Of a stretch of 64,000 bases of DNA, positions 33,677 to 44,714 are shown piece by piece. Position numbers and translations under genes: made by a program. The stretch comes from Meles meles (Eukaryota > Chordata > Mammalia > Carnivora > Mustelidae), in NCBI RefSeq assembly GCF_922984935.1, contig NC_060087.1, positions 113,682,537 to 113,746,536 of the forward strand. The letters are read 5' to 3'. Each line of letters opens with the position of its first letter. Position 1 is the stretch's first letter. The notes beneath the pieces are model-generated. The model saw only the letters and a list, made by a program, of their open reading frames with translations. It did no database searches and had not been told where the DNA came from.

Positions 33677-36057
33677 CTTATACACTTTTACTTTTTAATT
33701 GTATGTTATTAAATTGTTTTACTTTCTGTATGTGACCCAAAAAAGTTAAATCCTGGCTTGAGAGTCTCTTTCATTGCCTTCCCTGCTACTAATTTATTGC
33801 ATATTCTTAAATAAATCATTCACCATCTTATTCCCTCTGATATTCATATCTTACCTCTCAAAAGGATATGATCCTATTTCACAAATATGCTTTAAATGTT
33901 CAAGGAAAGAGGTGAACTAATTATTCCTTACCCTTGCCTTTATTATTAGCAAATAATGATTAAAGCAAATTACCAGATTGGGTCTGTTATTGTTATTTTT
34001 CTTAATGTTCAAGCCTTGTGAAATAAAACTTCTGATGAAGGCTTTAAATAGGAGTCCTTTGAAGTTGGTCATGTAAGTAACTCTGGTAACATTTCCAGAA
34101 GGTGGCATGGTTGGGAAATGAAGTATTCAGATTAATGGGGGACAAGGGAAGATTTAGAAATCTAATCCTTTACCAGCTTCCCCCCACCCCAGACCATCAG
34201 TCCTGGTGACAGCTCACTTAGAAAGAGGCTCATGAAGACTCAAAGTCCAGGCTGTCTTGGATGACTCGGGCAGAGCAGAAGAAGCCTGAGGAAAGGTGAT
34301 GGATCACTGAATCTTTCTCTCTGATCATTCTCTCTAGCATCCCATGTTCCATGGGAGAGTGTGATTTTTTCCTTTCTGTGGAGTTCTTTGAGTAAATGGT
34401 TCAGGTATTTTTAAGTATTTGCTGGGGCAAGGCCAACCCGTCACTGCTGTGCTGTGGTGTGACTCCAAATTCCTTTATGCTAATGGGAAGACGGTGTCCA
34501 ATTCTCCTTCCACACACACCATAGGTAGCTCATTTCCCCTCTCCAGGCCTTGTTTTCTTCATTAGGAATGCTGTCACCTGCTCTTTGGATTATTACTATT
34601 TAAACTTACTCAACAAACGTGATCATCCTCCCTTTTTGTGTCCTCTCAGGACACTGGACATGACTCAGTCCCTTTGCTTTCTACTTTGTCTGCTAATGCA
34701 CTGTTCCATCTCTGCCTTCCCCCACTAGGGTGTGAACTCTTTCACAAAAGAGACTAAGTCTTACTTATGTTTGCATCACTAGCCCCTTGAATTTAGTGAG
34801 TATGCAAAAACGTTTGATGAATAAATGAATGAAGGAAAGAACAAATGAAGGAATAAAACAATAGTGAAAAGGGTTAGATTAGATGTCTTCCAAGAGCTCC
34901 CCAACTATAGGCTGAATCGATACCTCCCCATCCCAATTAAAACTGAATTTTGTACAGAGTCAAGAACAGATCATAGAATGCTTCAGAACAACCTAGAAAA
35001 CTGTAGGTGAATGCACTAATCTCTTGTATTTCATATGCTGCCCCTTCCCAATTTCCCCGTCTTTGTCTCCTTCATCCTGTGGGTTAAGATGTGCTCTTCT
35101 GCTTCTTAAAACAAAGAGAGAAAAATTTGACATTGACAGTTCTCCATTAGCTTATGCCACTGTTCATTTTAAACAACAACCACTAAATGGACAAACAAAA
35201 CTTTCCCAAACCTTTCTAACTCCTTAAAGACAGCTGGTGATTGGTGCAAGATTTTTTTGGTAAATGCAGCACCTTTAAACTAACTTGCAATTTGCATCCT
35301 TTCCAGATGCACACAAAAAAAAAAAAAACAAAAAAACAGAAATGGACCCCAGCCAGTGGATCAGAGCCACAGAATTCCATCATTTTGAAATACCACTGAT
35401 GGCTACAATTAGCATACACATTTTTTTTCTCAGCAACTTTAACCTCTTTCCCACTATGGGGGAAGACTTAGGTGATTGGCTGTGAAGTGCGGACCTCCTG
35501 GGTAGTATAGACTTCCTTAGACCCCCCGGTGACTGCAGCTTCTGCCAGTTGCTTGTAGATTCTGGTTGCCTTGGTGACAATTAAGTGGGAGTGTGACTAT
35601 AATCTGTTAAGAATTTTACATTTTACAAAGGGCCAGAAGAAAAAGCAACTTTAAAAACAAATTATACTTAAGTGGTACATTATCAAAGTTACCTTTCTTT
35701 CTTATATTTCTGGACCTATGTGAAAGTTGAGAGGTCCAAACACTCAGGCAGAAGTAGAAAGCTCAGTAATGCAAGTGATTTTACTAAAAAGGGGGTGGTG
35801 AGAACGAGAGACCGAGAAAAGAAGGGTCAGAGAAAGAGGAGAATAGGGAAATATAGGACTGTGGTTTCTCTTAATACTGCTTTCTATCAAATAATTCCTT
35901 AAATGAACCTGGAAAGGCAGACCAAGGAGAAAGGTATGAGGAAAGGCAATGGAATTTAACTCGGTGGTTTGTAATGATGTGTAATGAATGACTAAGGCTT
36001 AGATCGAAGCCCAAAAGGAGAAGAGCAGTACAGCCTTGGCTCTAAACGTCAGAAGTC
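33677..36057. other. Mostly single-copy stretch
   Basis: Apart from an L2 3'-end-like segment at 34,725-34,860 and an A-rich run at 35,317-35,337, nothing recognised. Short frames (63-97 codons) have no similarity known to me. Confidence 0.5.
34725..34860 (+). repeat. L2 (LINE2) 3'-end fragment
   Basis: 'gtgtgaactctttcacaaaa', 'agtcttacttatgtttgcat' and 'gatgaataaatgaatgaagg' follow the order of the ancient L2 3' end, plus strand. Confidence 0.7.
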
Positions 36058-36070
36058 AAAGCACCCACTG

Positions 36071-36254
36071 AGGGATGCCTGGGTGGCTCAGTGGGTTAAA
36101 GTCGCTGCCTTCGGCTCAGGTCATGATCCCGGGGTCCTGGGATTGAGTCCCCCATTGGGCTCCTTGCTCGGCGGGGAGCCTGCCTCTCTCTGCCTCTGCC
36201 TGCCTCTCTGCCAGTTTGTGTGCTTTCTCTCTCTCTTTAAAAAAAAAAAAAAAA
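36071..36254 (+). mobile_element. Carnivore SINEC, sense
   Basis: Full-length, A19 tail. Perfect target duplications 'aaagcacccactg' at 36,058-36,070 and 36,255-36,267. A 175-codon frame starting in it is an artefact of SINE plus flank. Confidence 0.97.
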
Positions 36255-36267
36255 AAAGCACCCACTG

Positions 36268-37378
36268 CCATTTACCCTCTCAGGCCAGTACCATCCCTCT
36301 GCAGGGCTCTCCGTCTTTTAAGGAAACATATGCCCCAGCAGCAAACTCGCATCACAAGTGGTCATCCTTCGGGATGTACTTGTGTGCTCTTTTACTGGAT
36401 ATGGGTCCAAGAACTGAGCTCCTGTCTGTGTCACTGCATAATGCAATGGAAAAACCCAAAGCTGGCAGCCTTGGGTTTGTAGCTTCCAAGGACCCTAACC
36501 AAAGTCAATTTCTGGATGCTCACTCTTGCCAGACAATGCATTATAAGAAGAGGCATCAGGGTTTCTCCACAAGAGTATGGAAACCTTGCAGCCTTCTGGA
36601 AAGGCATTGACAGTTCCCCTCCTTCTCTTTGTCCCACTCCTGCTGTGCCCTGCCACCAAGAGTTGGCTGCATTTTAGTAGCAAAGAAGAGAGACACCACA
36701 GAACCAAGACTACTCCTTGATACTCCTGAGTATGATTTCTCCTAAACCCCATTATGTATTTTTCAGCATGGTTCTGTTACTGGATCCTTGTTTAAAAGTC
36801 CTTTTTAACATCGTGGCTACCTGGAATTAAAAGGATGTTGAATGTTACCAATGACACGAATATCTTGGTCCTGAACTGAGCCACCATCATTATTCGCACA
36901 ATATAACCTGTGTGCAACCAGGTCTTTAATTTTGGAAGAGATAAGGCAACTCACCTAACTTTCAAGGTTCCTTATTCCAATCAATAGAGGTACTTGTGTT
37001 CATGAAGATGCTTCTTACATCAGTAAGACATTCGATTCATTCTTCATTTTGATCCTAAAGCAATGCTTACTAAGGGGACTGAGAAGCTAAGTGTTATTTA
37101 AGTAGGTGGGGCCTAGAGTTTTCAAAAGGAGAGACTCCTGCCCAGTGATTGAAGGCTCCATTGTGCCAAAGATGTGGTCAATGAAAGTACAGTGATACTT
37201 AAATCTTTAGGGAACAGGCTGGTCCTCTACCCCCTAATAACTCTGCCTGCCTAAAAAGCAATGAGACTATTTTGATTCTACAAAACTCTCAGCATGTACA
37301 GTATCCAAGTGGCTTTTATCTTTCAAAGGTAGCATCTCCATTGTCAGTACGTCACATTTTGGAATTCCTCCTGGAGAA
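36268..37378. other. Single-copy stretch, nothing recognised
   Basis: About 1.1 kb without an identified repeat or exon. Its right end leads into the transposase remnant. Confidence 0.45.
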
Positions 37379-37717
37379 ATGCCTTTAAAGCCAGTATCTG
37401 AGTCATACAGGAAAAGCACACCCATTCCTTCAGATCCACACCTAGTCATTGAACAAAAACAGTGTCATTCAGTTTGGTCCATCCCCTATTGCTCATCAGA
37501 CTTGGCTCTTGGAGATTATATGCCCTTTCCAAAAACTAAATACACTCTCAAAAGACCACACTTTCACACCACTGAGAGTCATAAGAATGCGCTGCAAAGA
37601 CAGTCCCCAAAGAGAACGGTCAAAATGTTGGAAGTCCCTGAATCTCACTGGATTAAGTGTGCAGCCTTAAGGGGACACCACTTATTTCTATGTTTAAAAT
37701 ATGGAATGTTATTTAAA
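37379..37717 (+). pseudogene. Decayed mariner-like transposase fragment
   Basis: A 113-codon open frame whose middle resembles the C-terminal part of mariner-family transposases: 'SSDLALGDYMPFPKTK' at residues 39-54 aligns with the family's S-P-D-L-A-P-x-D-(F/Y) block, whose last Asp is the third catalytic residue (Asp46 here), followed by a PK-x-K-x-x-L-K-x-x-x-F stretch and an 'ESHWIKC' that fits the terminal W-x-x-C of these enzymes. The N-terminal two thirds (HTH DNA-binding domain, first two Asp) are missing and I found no terminal inverted repeats. It is inactive. The match is from memory of the family, so a chance resemblance is possible. Confidence 0.45.
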
Positions 37718-37719
37718 TA

Positions 37720-38865
37720 ATGGGGAAGGGTAAGAAATCTGAGTTTCAAGTGGATATAAAATCTAGGCTTTTTCATTTCTAAGGATAAAAACGGGGATAA
37801 AACCAGTCATTACGAAGGACCATTGGGATAAATAAATGAGGTAGGTGGATACATTTTATGGGCCCCAAATTGGACATTCAAGAGTAAGATATCTGGTCAT
37901 GTAGAAAAGTAAGCCTAAGTATTTGCATATCTACACATTACATAAAATTAATGCTATTGTATTTCTGTCTTTTATCTATAAGGCAAACATGAAGAAGAGC
38001 TAAAGAGGATGGAAATGAATGGGATGAATAGTTGAGCTCAGATGGATTAAAAGAGCAGAAAGGTGAATGCAGAATTATAAGTACAATAAGGTGGCTTTAA
38101 TTTTCCTAATGATTCACTTTTTCTTTCTTTATGCCAAATGGCGCTATTTAAAAAAGGTTAAACCCTCTGAAGACAGGACTACATTTAATACAAAGAAAGA
38201 GGCATTCTCAGTAACTGCTAATGGTGCCTAATTACTCCCAAATTGACTTAAGATTTATTCTTATTATTCTTATACTGGAATTTCAACACAAAACACATTT
38301 AATCAAAGGAAGTTAATGAACAAATTGAGAAGCTTAATTTTAATTCACTTGAACAAAATTTTCCTAGATGAGCTTCTTTTTCAGAAATATAATACTTGAT
38401 GCCACTCATGACCCTTAAAATAAAGTTAAATACGGAATTTATCACTGACCTTTGACTGAGTAATTAATTTTAATGCTTCTCTTTTCCTTTCAAAATTATG
38501 TACTCAAAAGATCATGAGGTCATTTCTCTAGTTTAACTCAATATTCAGTTATTGATGGTAGGTAAAAACTCAGTAAACTGGAAAACAACTGGAACTCTCA
38601 TGTTACTGGAATGTTGCTCAGAGAGAAGCAAATACAAAAAAGCAAATAAAGGGGAACCAATTTGGTTAACAAATACTACCAAATCTTCTGGAAAAGAGGG
38701 TGTCTTCATTTTATATTGAGCCCTGTTTCCTACAATTTTCCTCTGACAGATGTGTAAGGAAACAGGGAAAGCATTGAAGGTTTATGAAACACCTTCTATC
38801 TGCTCATCTCTGTGGTCTGCCCCAGCTAACATTTTACACTTTTTCCTTCACATATCCTCTGTTCT
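37720..38865. other. AT-rich single-copy stretch
   Basis: No recognised transposon. The segment 38,090-38,520 has many TAATT/TTAAT sites and a direct-repeat-1-like 'tgacctttgact' (38,448-38,459), so it may be regulatory; this is weak evidence. Confidence 0.35.
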
Positions 38866-38869
38866 AGCC

Positions 38870-39040
38870 ATTCTAAGAATCTGCCATTTTTTAAAAATCT
38901 AGACAACAACCCTATAAAAGAGACCATATGTTTTAATTTTATAGATAAGGAAACTGAGGATTAGTGATGTTAAGTAACTTGTCCAAGGACGTGACGATAA
39001 ACCACTTGTCCAAGGTCACAGATCCAGATCCTTTTGACAT
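38870..39040 (-). repeat. MIR SINE, antisense
   Basis: 'aaggaaactgaggattagtg' and 'taagtaacttgtccaaggac' are the reverse complement of the MIR core. Part of the core ('cacttgtccaaggtcacaga') is repeated at 39,003, probably a local duplication. Confidence 0.8.
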
Positions 39041-40252
39041 CAAAGCACATATCTGAATAATAACCCTTGAACCTTGCAAAAATCCTCAGCCAAAAGAGAA
39101 ATTTACCACTGCATAAATTAGTGTCTTTGTCCTGAGTGGTCCATGAAAGTTGTTAGTTCATATACATAAGAAATATTTTCAACAAGAAATGAAAAGTGGC
39201 TTCCATTTAAACTTCAGTTAACTACAGTTTCTTCTAATTCTAAAATACCAAATTAAAAGAAAAACATCCATCAATTAGCAGAATAAAGTTAATCATATGG
39301 AATAGGTGCCCAGATTATAATGCAATAATGTCAGAAATTAACAAAAATATTCTCTCAAAACTTGATACTTAGGGAAAAATGTAAATGTCTTTACAGAATT
39401 AATCAAGAAGTAACATCAGCAAAAATGACAGAGTGGGAACCTCTGAAATGGTTTTCCTAAAAGCATGGAAAAAACTAGCAAAAACTTTAAGAATTAACTT
39501 TTTCAGAACTCTGGATTCTTAAAAGCCTTGTGATAATTCCCAGAGTTCTGTAAAAAGATATATCATGCAAATGATAACAAAAAAGAGCCAGAATGGTTAT
39601 CCTAATAGCAGACAAAATGGACTTTAACACAAAATTTGTTACTGCAGAAAAAGAGGGACATTTCATAATGATATATGAGGCTAATTCTTCAATAAGATTT
39701 AATAATTATAAACATGCAGGCACCTAAAAACAGAGGCCCAAGATACATAAAGCATAATTGACAGAACTGAGGGGAGGAATGGTTCAATAATAGTTGGAGA
39801 CTTCAATGCCCCTTTTGCAATCATGGATATAACAACTAGGATAGATCAATAGAATAATAGTGGATAGATCAACAAGAAGTAGGGGAGGAACAACACTGTA
39901 AACCAAGTGGACATCTATAGAACATGCCATCCTATTACAACAGAATATACATTCTGCTCAAGAACACAGGGAACATTCTTCAGAATATACCATATGCTAG
40001 ACCATAAAACAAATTTCAAAAATTAAAAATGATTGAAATCACACAAAGTACATTCTCCAACAAAAATGAATGAAAGTAGAAATCAACAATAGAACATTTG
40101 GGAAAACCACAAATATATGAGAAAAGTAATGCACACTGAATAAACAGTGAAATTAGAAATCAAAGTATTTTGAGATGAATACAAATGACAGCATAACAAG
40201 CAAAAACTCATGGAATGCAGCAAAAGCTAAGCTTAGAGGGAATTTTAAAGTC

Positions 40253-40320
40253 ATAAACATCTTTATTAAAGAACAGAAACAAAAACATCTTTATTAAAGA
40301 ACGTAAACATCTTTATTAAA
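40253..40320. repeat. Threefold short direct repeat
   Basis: 'aaacatctttattaaag' occurs three times (about 40,255, 40,282 and 40,304) at spacings of 27 and 22 bp inside the old L1, immediately left of an old SINE. Confidence 0.9.
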
Positions 40321-40500
40321 GGGGTGTCTTGGTGGTTGAGGTGGTTGAAGATCCAACCCTTGATTTTGGGTTAGATCATTATCTCAGGGTCTTAAGATCA
40401 AGCCCCATATCAGGATCCATGCTTAGCAGGGAGTCTGCCCCCCAACCACTTGCCCCCTCTCTCTCTCACTCTAAAATAAATAAATAAACATTTTAAAAAC
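40321..40500 (+). mobile_element. Old diverged SINEC, sense
   Basis: Head reduced to 'gtgtcttggtggttgaggtg', later 'atctcagggtcttaagatca', CT tract and AAATAAATAAATAA tail. No clear target duplication. One of the oldest SINEs in the window. Confidence 0.85.
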
Positions 40501-40794
40501 AGGGAAGAACAAAAACAAATAACCTAAACTTCCAACTTAAGAAATTGTAAAAAGAGCAAACTTACCCAAAGCATGCAAAAGAAATGAAATTTTAAAAATT
40601 AGAACAGAATTAATGAAATGGAGAATTGAAAAACAATAAAGAAAATTAGTTAAACCAAAAATTGGTTTGTGCAATTATGGGGAAAACAGACAAACTTAGC
40701 TAGATTGTCCAAGTTAAAAAGGGAGAAGACTAAAGTCACTAAGATCAAGATTAAAAGAGGGATATTAACTACCATTCTTAAAAAGTAAAAAGGA

Positions 40795-40997
40795 GGGGCA
40801 CCTGGGTGGCTCAGTTGGTTAAGCCTCTGCCTTCGGCTTGGGTCATGGTCCCAGAGTCCTGGGATCCAGCCCCATGTCGGGCTCCCTGCTTGGCGGGAGG
40901 CCTGCTTCTCTCTCTCTCTCACTCCCCTTGCTTGTGTTCCCTCTCTTGCTGTGTCCCTCTCTGTCAAATAAATAGATAAATAAATAAATAAATAAAT
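40795..40997 (+). mobile_element. Carnivore SINEC, sense
   Basis: Target duplications 'agtaaaaagga' at 40,784-40,794 and 40,998-41,008. Tail ends in (AAAT)6. Inserted in old L1 ORF2. Confidence 0.96.
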
Positions 40998-41387
40998 AGT
41001 AAAAAGGATCATACAAGGATACTATGGACAACTGTAGACCAAAAAATTAAATAACAGAGCTGAAATAGACAGATTTCTTAAGAACACCAACTATAGAAAT
41101 GGACTCAAGACAAAATAAAAAATGTGAATTGATCTATAGCAGGTAAATAGATTAAATTGGTAATAAAAAGATACCACAAAGAAAAGCCCAGTCCCAAATA
41201 CCTTCACTGGTATAATCTCCCAAATGTTTAGATAAGAGCTAATAACAACACTTCACAAACATTTTCAAAATATCGTAGAAGAGAGTACACGTCTCAAATC
41301 ATTCCACGAAGCCATTGACATCAAAGCCAGGCAAAGACATCATGACAAAAGAAAACTACAGACTAATATCTTAAAAGTTTGTTTTCT

Positions 41388-41530
41388 CAGGACGTCTGTG
41401 TGGCTCAGTTGTTTGGGCATCTGACCTTTGATCTCAGCTCCGGTCTTGATCTCAGGGTTGTGAGTCCAAGCCCTGTGTTGGGCTCCACACTGAGTGTGGT
41501 GCTTACATTAATTAATTAATTAATTAATTT
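41388..41530 (+). mobile_element. Old short SINEC variant, sense
   Basis: 'tgtgtggctcagttgtttgg', 'atctcagggttgtgagtcca' and 'gttgggctccacactgagtg', with an (ATTA)n tail instead of AAAT. Duplications beginning 'ttaaaagttt' at 41,371 and 41,531. Confidence 0.88.
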
Positions 41531-41546
41531 TTAAAAGTTTCTTTTC

Positions 41547-42740
41547 AATTTGAGAAAGCAAGAGAAGGAGAAGGGTGGGAAATGGGTGGGGGGCTCTTGG
41601 ATACAATGGATAAGCACCATACTGAACCTCTCACCACCCACCCCACTCTCATGGACTTCTGTGATGCAAAATCACAATGATCTCACTCAAGTTAGCTTCT
41701 GTGGATTGAACATCCAATACAAGCCAGGCCTAGAGCAGCAAGGGTGAATTTTTGGCCTCTGGGAACTCATAGTTCAGTGTGAGTGACAAGCCCATGAATG
41801 GATAATTACCCAACAGTGTAATTAGGGCTCTAATAGAGGTGTGAACAAAGTGTTGTAGGTTGGGGCCAGAAAGTACAGGGACATGACTGCATCGCAGAGG
41901 GTTGGTACTTTGTCCAACAGAAAGTCCTTGAAGCTTTGTGAGCAGGGAAGTGACATGGTCAAAGGAGCTTGAGAGAAAATCTGATATCTCTGTGTAGTCA
42001 TGATAAGGCTATGGGAGAAATTACAGGAAAGAAAGTAAGTAGGAGACCACTTGATTAATCCTGGCATAGTACAACAAAGATTTGAATGAAAATAGTACTG
42101 GTGGTAACTAAAATCAAAGATGTCCATTAATTTAACCAAAGAATTGAAATCAGCATGGCTTGGTGGCTGAGTGGTCAGGAAGGACAAAGCAAAGAATGAT
42201 TTTGTGTCTCTATTAACTGACAGTGTAGTCAAGCCATAAATAGAAATGGAAAGTTTATGAGGGAAGCACATTCTGAAGGAGAGAGGCTATGTTGTATTTT
42301 CAGCATGTATGTTTTGAGCGGCAATTGAGCATCTTAAGTGGAAATGGGCAGCTCACAGCTGGATACATAGGTTTGAGCATAGAAATGAAGTGGTTATGAA
42401 TCTATATGTGTATAGTAACAGCATTATAATATACATTATAGTTGCATATCTCAAACTCAAGAGAAGAAGGGAGGGGGAAAGCTGGGGATTATAACTGTAA
42501 TTTTTCAGTAATATTTTATTTCCTAAAACAGAAGAGAGTCTGGAGCAAATATGGCCAAATGTTAACACTTGCTAAGTTTAGACAGTGGATACCTAGGTGG
42601 TTATGTTCTTTTCTTTACTTTCTGTGTTTAAAATTTTTCATAATTAACTAAGCAAAATAAAATAAAACTGAAAATCCTAGTAATCAAAATGTTCAATCTC
42701 CAAATTTCAAGTACATTGATATTTTAACCCAGAAAGGTAG
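41547..42740. other. Mostly single-copy; possible ancient repeat at 41,730-42,350
   Basis: Text such as 'gtttgagcatagaaatgaag' and 'agggaagtgacatggtcaaa' recalls an ancient mammalian repeat also seen at 47.4-48.4 kb, but I cannot name the family. A 149-codon minus-strand frame (41,822-42,271) has no known similarity. Confidence 0.4.
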
Positions 42741-42791
42741 GCTCTAATTTAATCTGTTGCTGCCAATAAATTGCCACAGATTTAGTGGCTT

Positions 42792-42927
42792 AAAACAATA
42801 CATATCTATTCTTTTATAATTCTGGATGTCAGAAGTCTGAAATACCTTTCGATATGCTAAAAACAATACATATCTATTCTTTTATAATTCTGGATGTCAG
42901 AAGTCTGAAATGCCTCTTGATGTGCTA
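42792..42927. repeat. 68-bp tandem duplication within the MLT1 LTR
   Basis: Unit 1 (42,792-42,859) and unit 2 (42,860-42,927) begin 'aaaacaatacatatctattc' and differ at about 4 of 68 positions, so the duplication is not very recent. Confidence 0.95.
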
Positions 42928-43211
42928 AAATCAATATGTCAACAGGACTGGTTCCTTCTGGAAGGTATAGGAGAGAAACCCTTTACTGCCTTCTCTAGCT
43001 TCTGGAATTCACCTGAATTCCTTGCCTTTTGGTCCCTTCCTTCATCTTCAAAGCCAACAGAGTAGATTCTCTCTCTTTCTCTTTCTCTCTCTCCTTCTCT
43101 CTCTTCCTCTCCCTGTGTCTCCTTCTGTCATGTAAACTTTCTTCTTATAAGGACCGCTATAGTTGAGCTTACCCAGACAATTCAGAATCATTTTCCAATC
43201 TCAAGATTTTT

Positions 43212-44351
43212 TTTTTTATTTTCTATTTTTTTTTATTTATTTTTTCAGCGTAACAGTATTCATTCTTTTTGCACAACACCCAGTGCTCCATGCAAAACGT
43301 GCCCTCCCCATTACCCACCACCTGTTCCCCCAACCTCCCACCCCTGACCCTTCAAAACCCTCAGGTTGTTTTTCAGAGTCCATAGTCTCTTATGGTTCGC
43401 CTCCCCTCCCCAATGTCCATAGCCCGCTCCCCCTCTCCCAATCCCACCTCCCCCCAGCAACCCCCAGTTTGTTTTGTGAGATTAAGAGTCATTTATGGTT
43501 TGTCTCCCTCCCAATCCCATCTTGTTTCATTTATTCTTCTCCTATCCCCCTACCCCCCCATGTTGCTTCTCCATGTCCTCATATCAGGGAGATCATGTGA
43601 TAGTTGTCTTTCTCCGATTGACTTATTTCACTAAGCATGATACGCTCTAGTTCCATCCACGTCGTCGCAAATGGCAAGATTTCATTTCTTTTGATGGCTG
43701 CATAGTATTCCATTGTGTATATATACCACATCTTCTTTATCCATTCATCTGTTGATGGACATCTAGGTTCTTTCCATAGTCTGGCTATTGTAGACATTGC
43801 TGCTATAAACATTCGGATACACGTGCCCCTTCGGATCCAGAAAAGACCTCGAATAGCCAAAGGAATATTGAAGAACAAAGCCAAAGTTGGTGGCATCACA
43901 ATTCCGGACTTCAAGCTCTATTACAAAGCTGTCATCATCAAGACAGCATGGTACTGGCACAAAAACAGACACATAGATCAGTGGAACAGAATAGAGAGCC
44001 CAGAAATCGACCCTCAACTCTATGGCCAACTCATCTTCGACAAAGCAGGAAAGAATGTCCAATGGAAAAAAGACAGCCTCTTCAATAAATGGTGCTGGGA
44101 AAATTGGACAGCCACATGCAGAAAAATGAAATTGGACCACTTCCTTACACCACACACGAAAATAGACTCCAAATGGATGAAGGACCTCAATGTGAGAAAG
44201 GAATCCATCAAAATCCTTGAGGAGAATGCAGGCAGCAACCTCTTCGACCTCAGCCGTAGCAACATCTTCCTAGGAACAACGGCAAAGGCAAGGGAAGCAA
44301 GGGCAAAAATGAACTATTGGGATTTCATCAAGATCAAAAGCTTTTGCACAG
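43212..44351 (-). mobile_element. Young L1 with 5' inversion (twin-primed insertion)
   Basis: Reading left to right: poly(T) and reverse-complement L1 3' UTR (43,212-43,580), then antisense ORF2 C-terminus (43,582-43,815, minus-strand 'WKEPRCPSTDEWIKKMW'), then at about 43,832 the orientation flips and ORF2 reads in the plus sense to 44,351 ('YWHKNRHIDQWNRIE', 'LFNKWCWENWTATC'). Perfect 16-bp target duplications 'caatctcaagattttt' (43,196-43,211; 44,352-44,367) prove a single insertion into the MLT1 LTR. The open ORF2 frame over about 175 codons suggests a young element. Incapable of movement. Confidence 0.93.
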
Positions 44352-44714
44352 CAATCTCAAGATTTTTAACTTAATCATGTCTTCAAAGTTTGTTGCCATG
44401 TGAGGCAACATATTCATTGGTTCTAACGATTAGAATTTAGAGATATTTGGGCAAGTGGAGGGGTGCTTATTTTGTCTACTACATAACCTCTTATTTTTAA
44501 GCTTAAAATAATTATTAATGACAAATATAATGACAAAAATAATTATTAATGACAAAGCTTTTTTAGCATAAGGATTTTTTTATAGGTTATAATATTTACT
44601 TACTACAGAATCAACAAATGAATATAGTAACATTTTTCTGATCGACACAAGATGAGAAATAGTCTTATATCAGCTTCAAACCTAAACTGTAGATTTTAAA
44701 ATTTTGGTTACACA

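Larger units (their letters stand above)
39530..41370 (+). mobile_element. Old L1 ORF2 fragment, sense
   Basis: Plus-strand ORF2 text runs from 'gcaaatgataacaaaaaaga' and 'agacaaaatggactttaac' to 'actacagactaatatc', with frequent frameshifts. Interrupted by SINEs at 40,321 and 40,795 and ended by one at 41,388. The upstream part 39,290-39,530 may also belong to it. Confidence 0.8.
42745..44484 (-). repeat. MLT1-type MaLR LTR, antisense, split by an L1
   Basis: Left part 42,745-43,211 ('cttaaaacaatacatatcta', 'ttctggatgtcagaagtctg', 'gccttttggtcccttccttc', 'tcttataaggacc') and right part 44,352-44,484 ('ttaacttaatcatgtcttca', 'aaagtttgttgccatgtgag', 'tttgtctactaca') join to the reverse complement of an MLT1 solo LTR, a very old ERVL-MaLR remnant without coding capacity. 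A 68-bp internal tandem duplication occupies 42,792-42,927 and a CT-rich expansion 43,066-43,120. Confidence 0.8.

Noticed and set aside
36083..36610. 175-codon plus-strand frame
   Set aside because: Begins inside a SINE and runs through its A-tail (poly-Lys); artefact.
41822..42271. 149-codon minus-strand frame
   Set aside because: Low-information composition, no start context or similarity, and lies in what looks like ancient repeat sequence.
43163..43600. 145-codon plus-strand Pro-rich frame, also seen at 30.7 and 33.3 kb
   Set aside because: This is the reverse complement of the L1 3' UTR, recurring wherever that repeat inserts.
43715..44374. 219-codon plus-strand frame as a host gene
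   Set aside because: It is L1 ORF2 sequence fused across an inversion junction to antisense L1 text.
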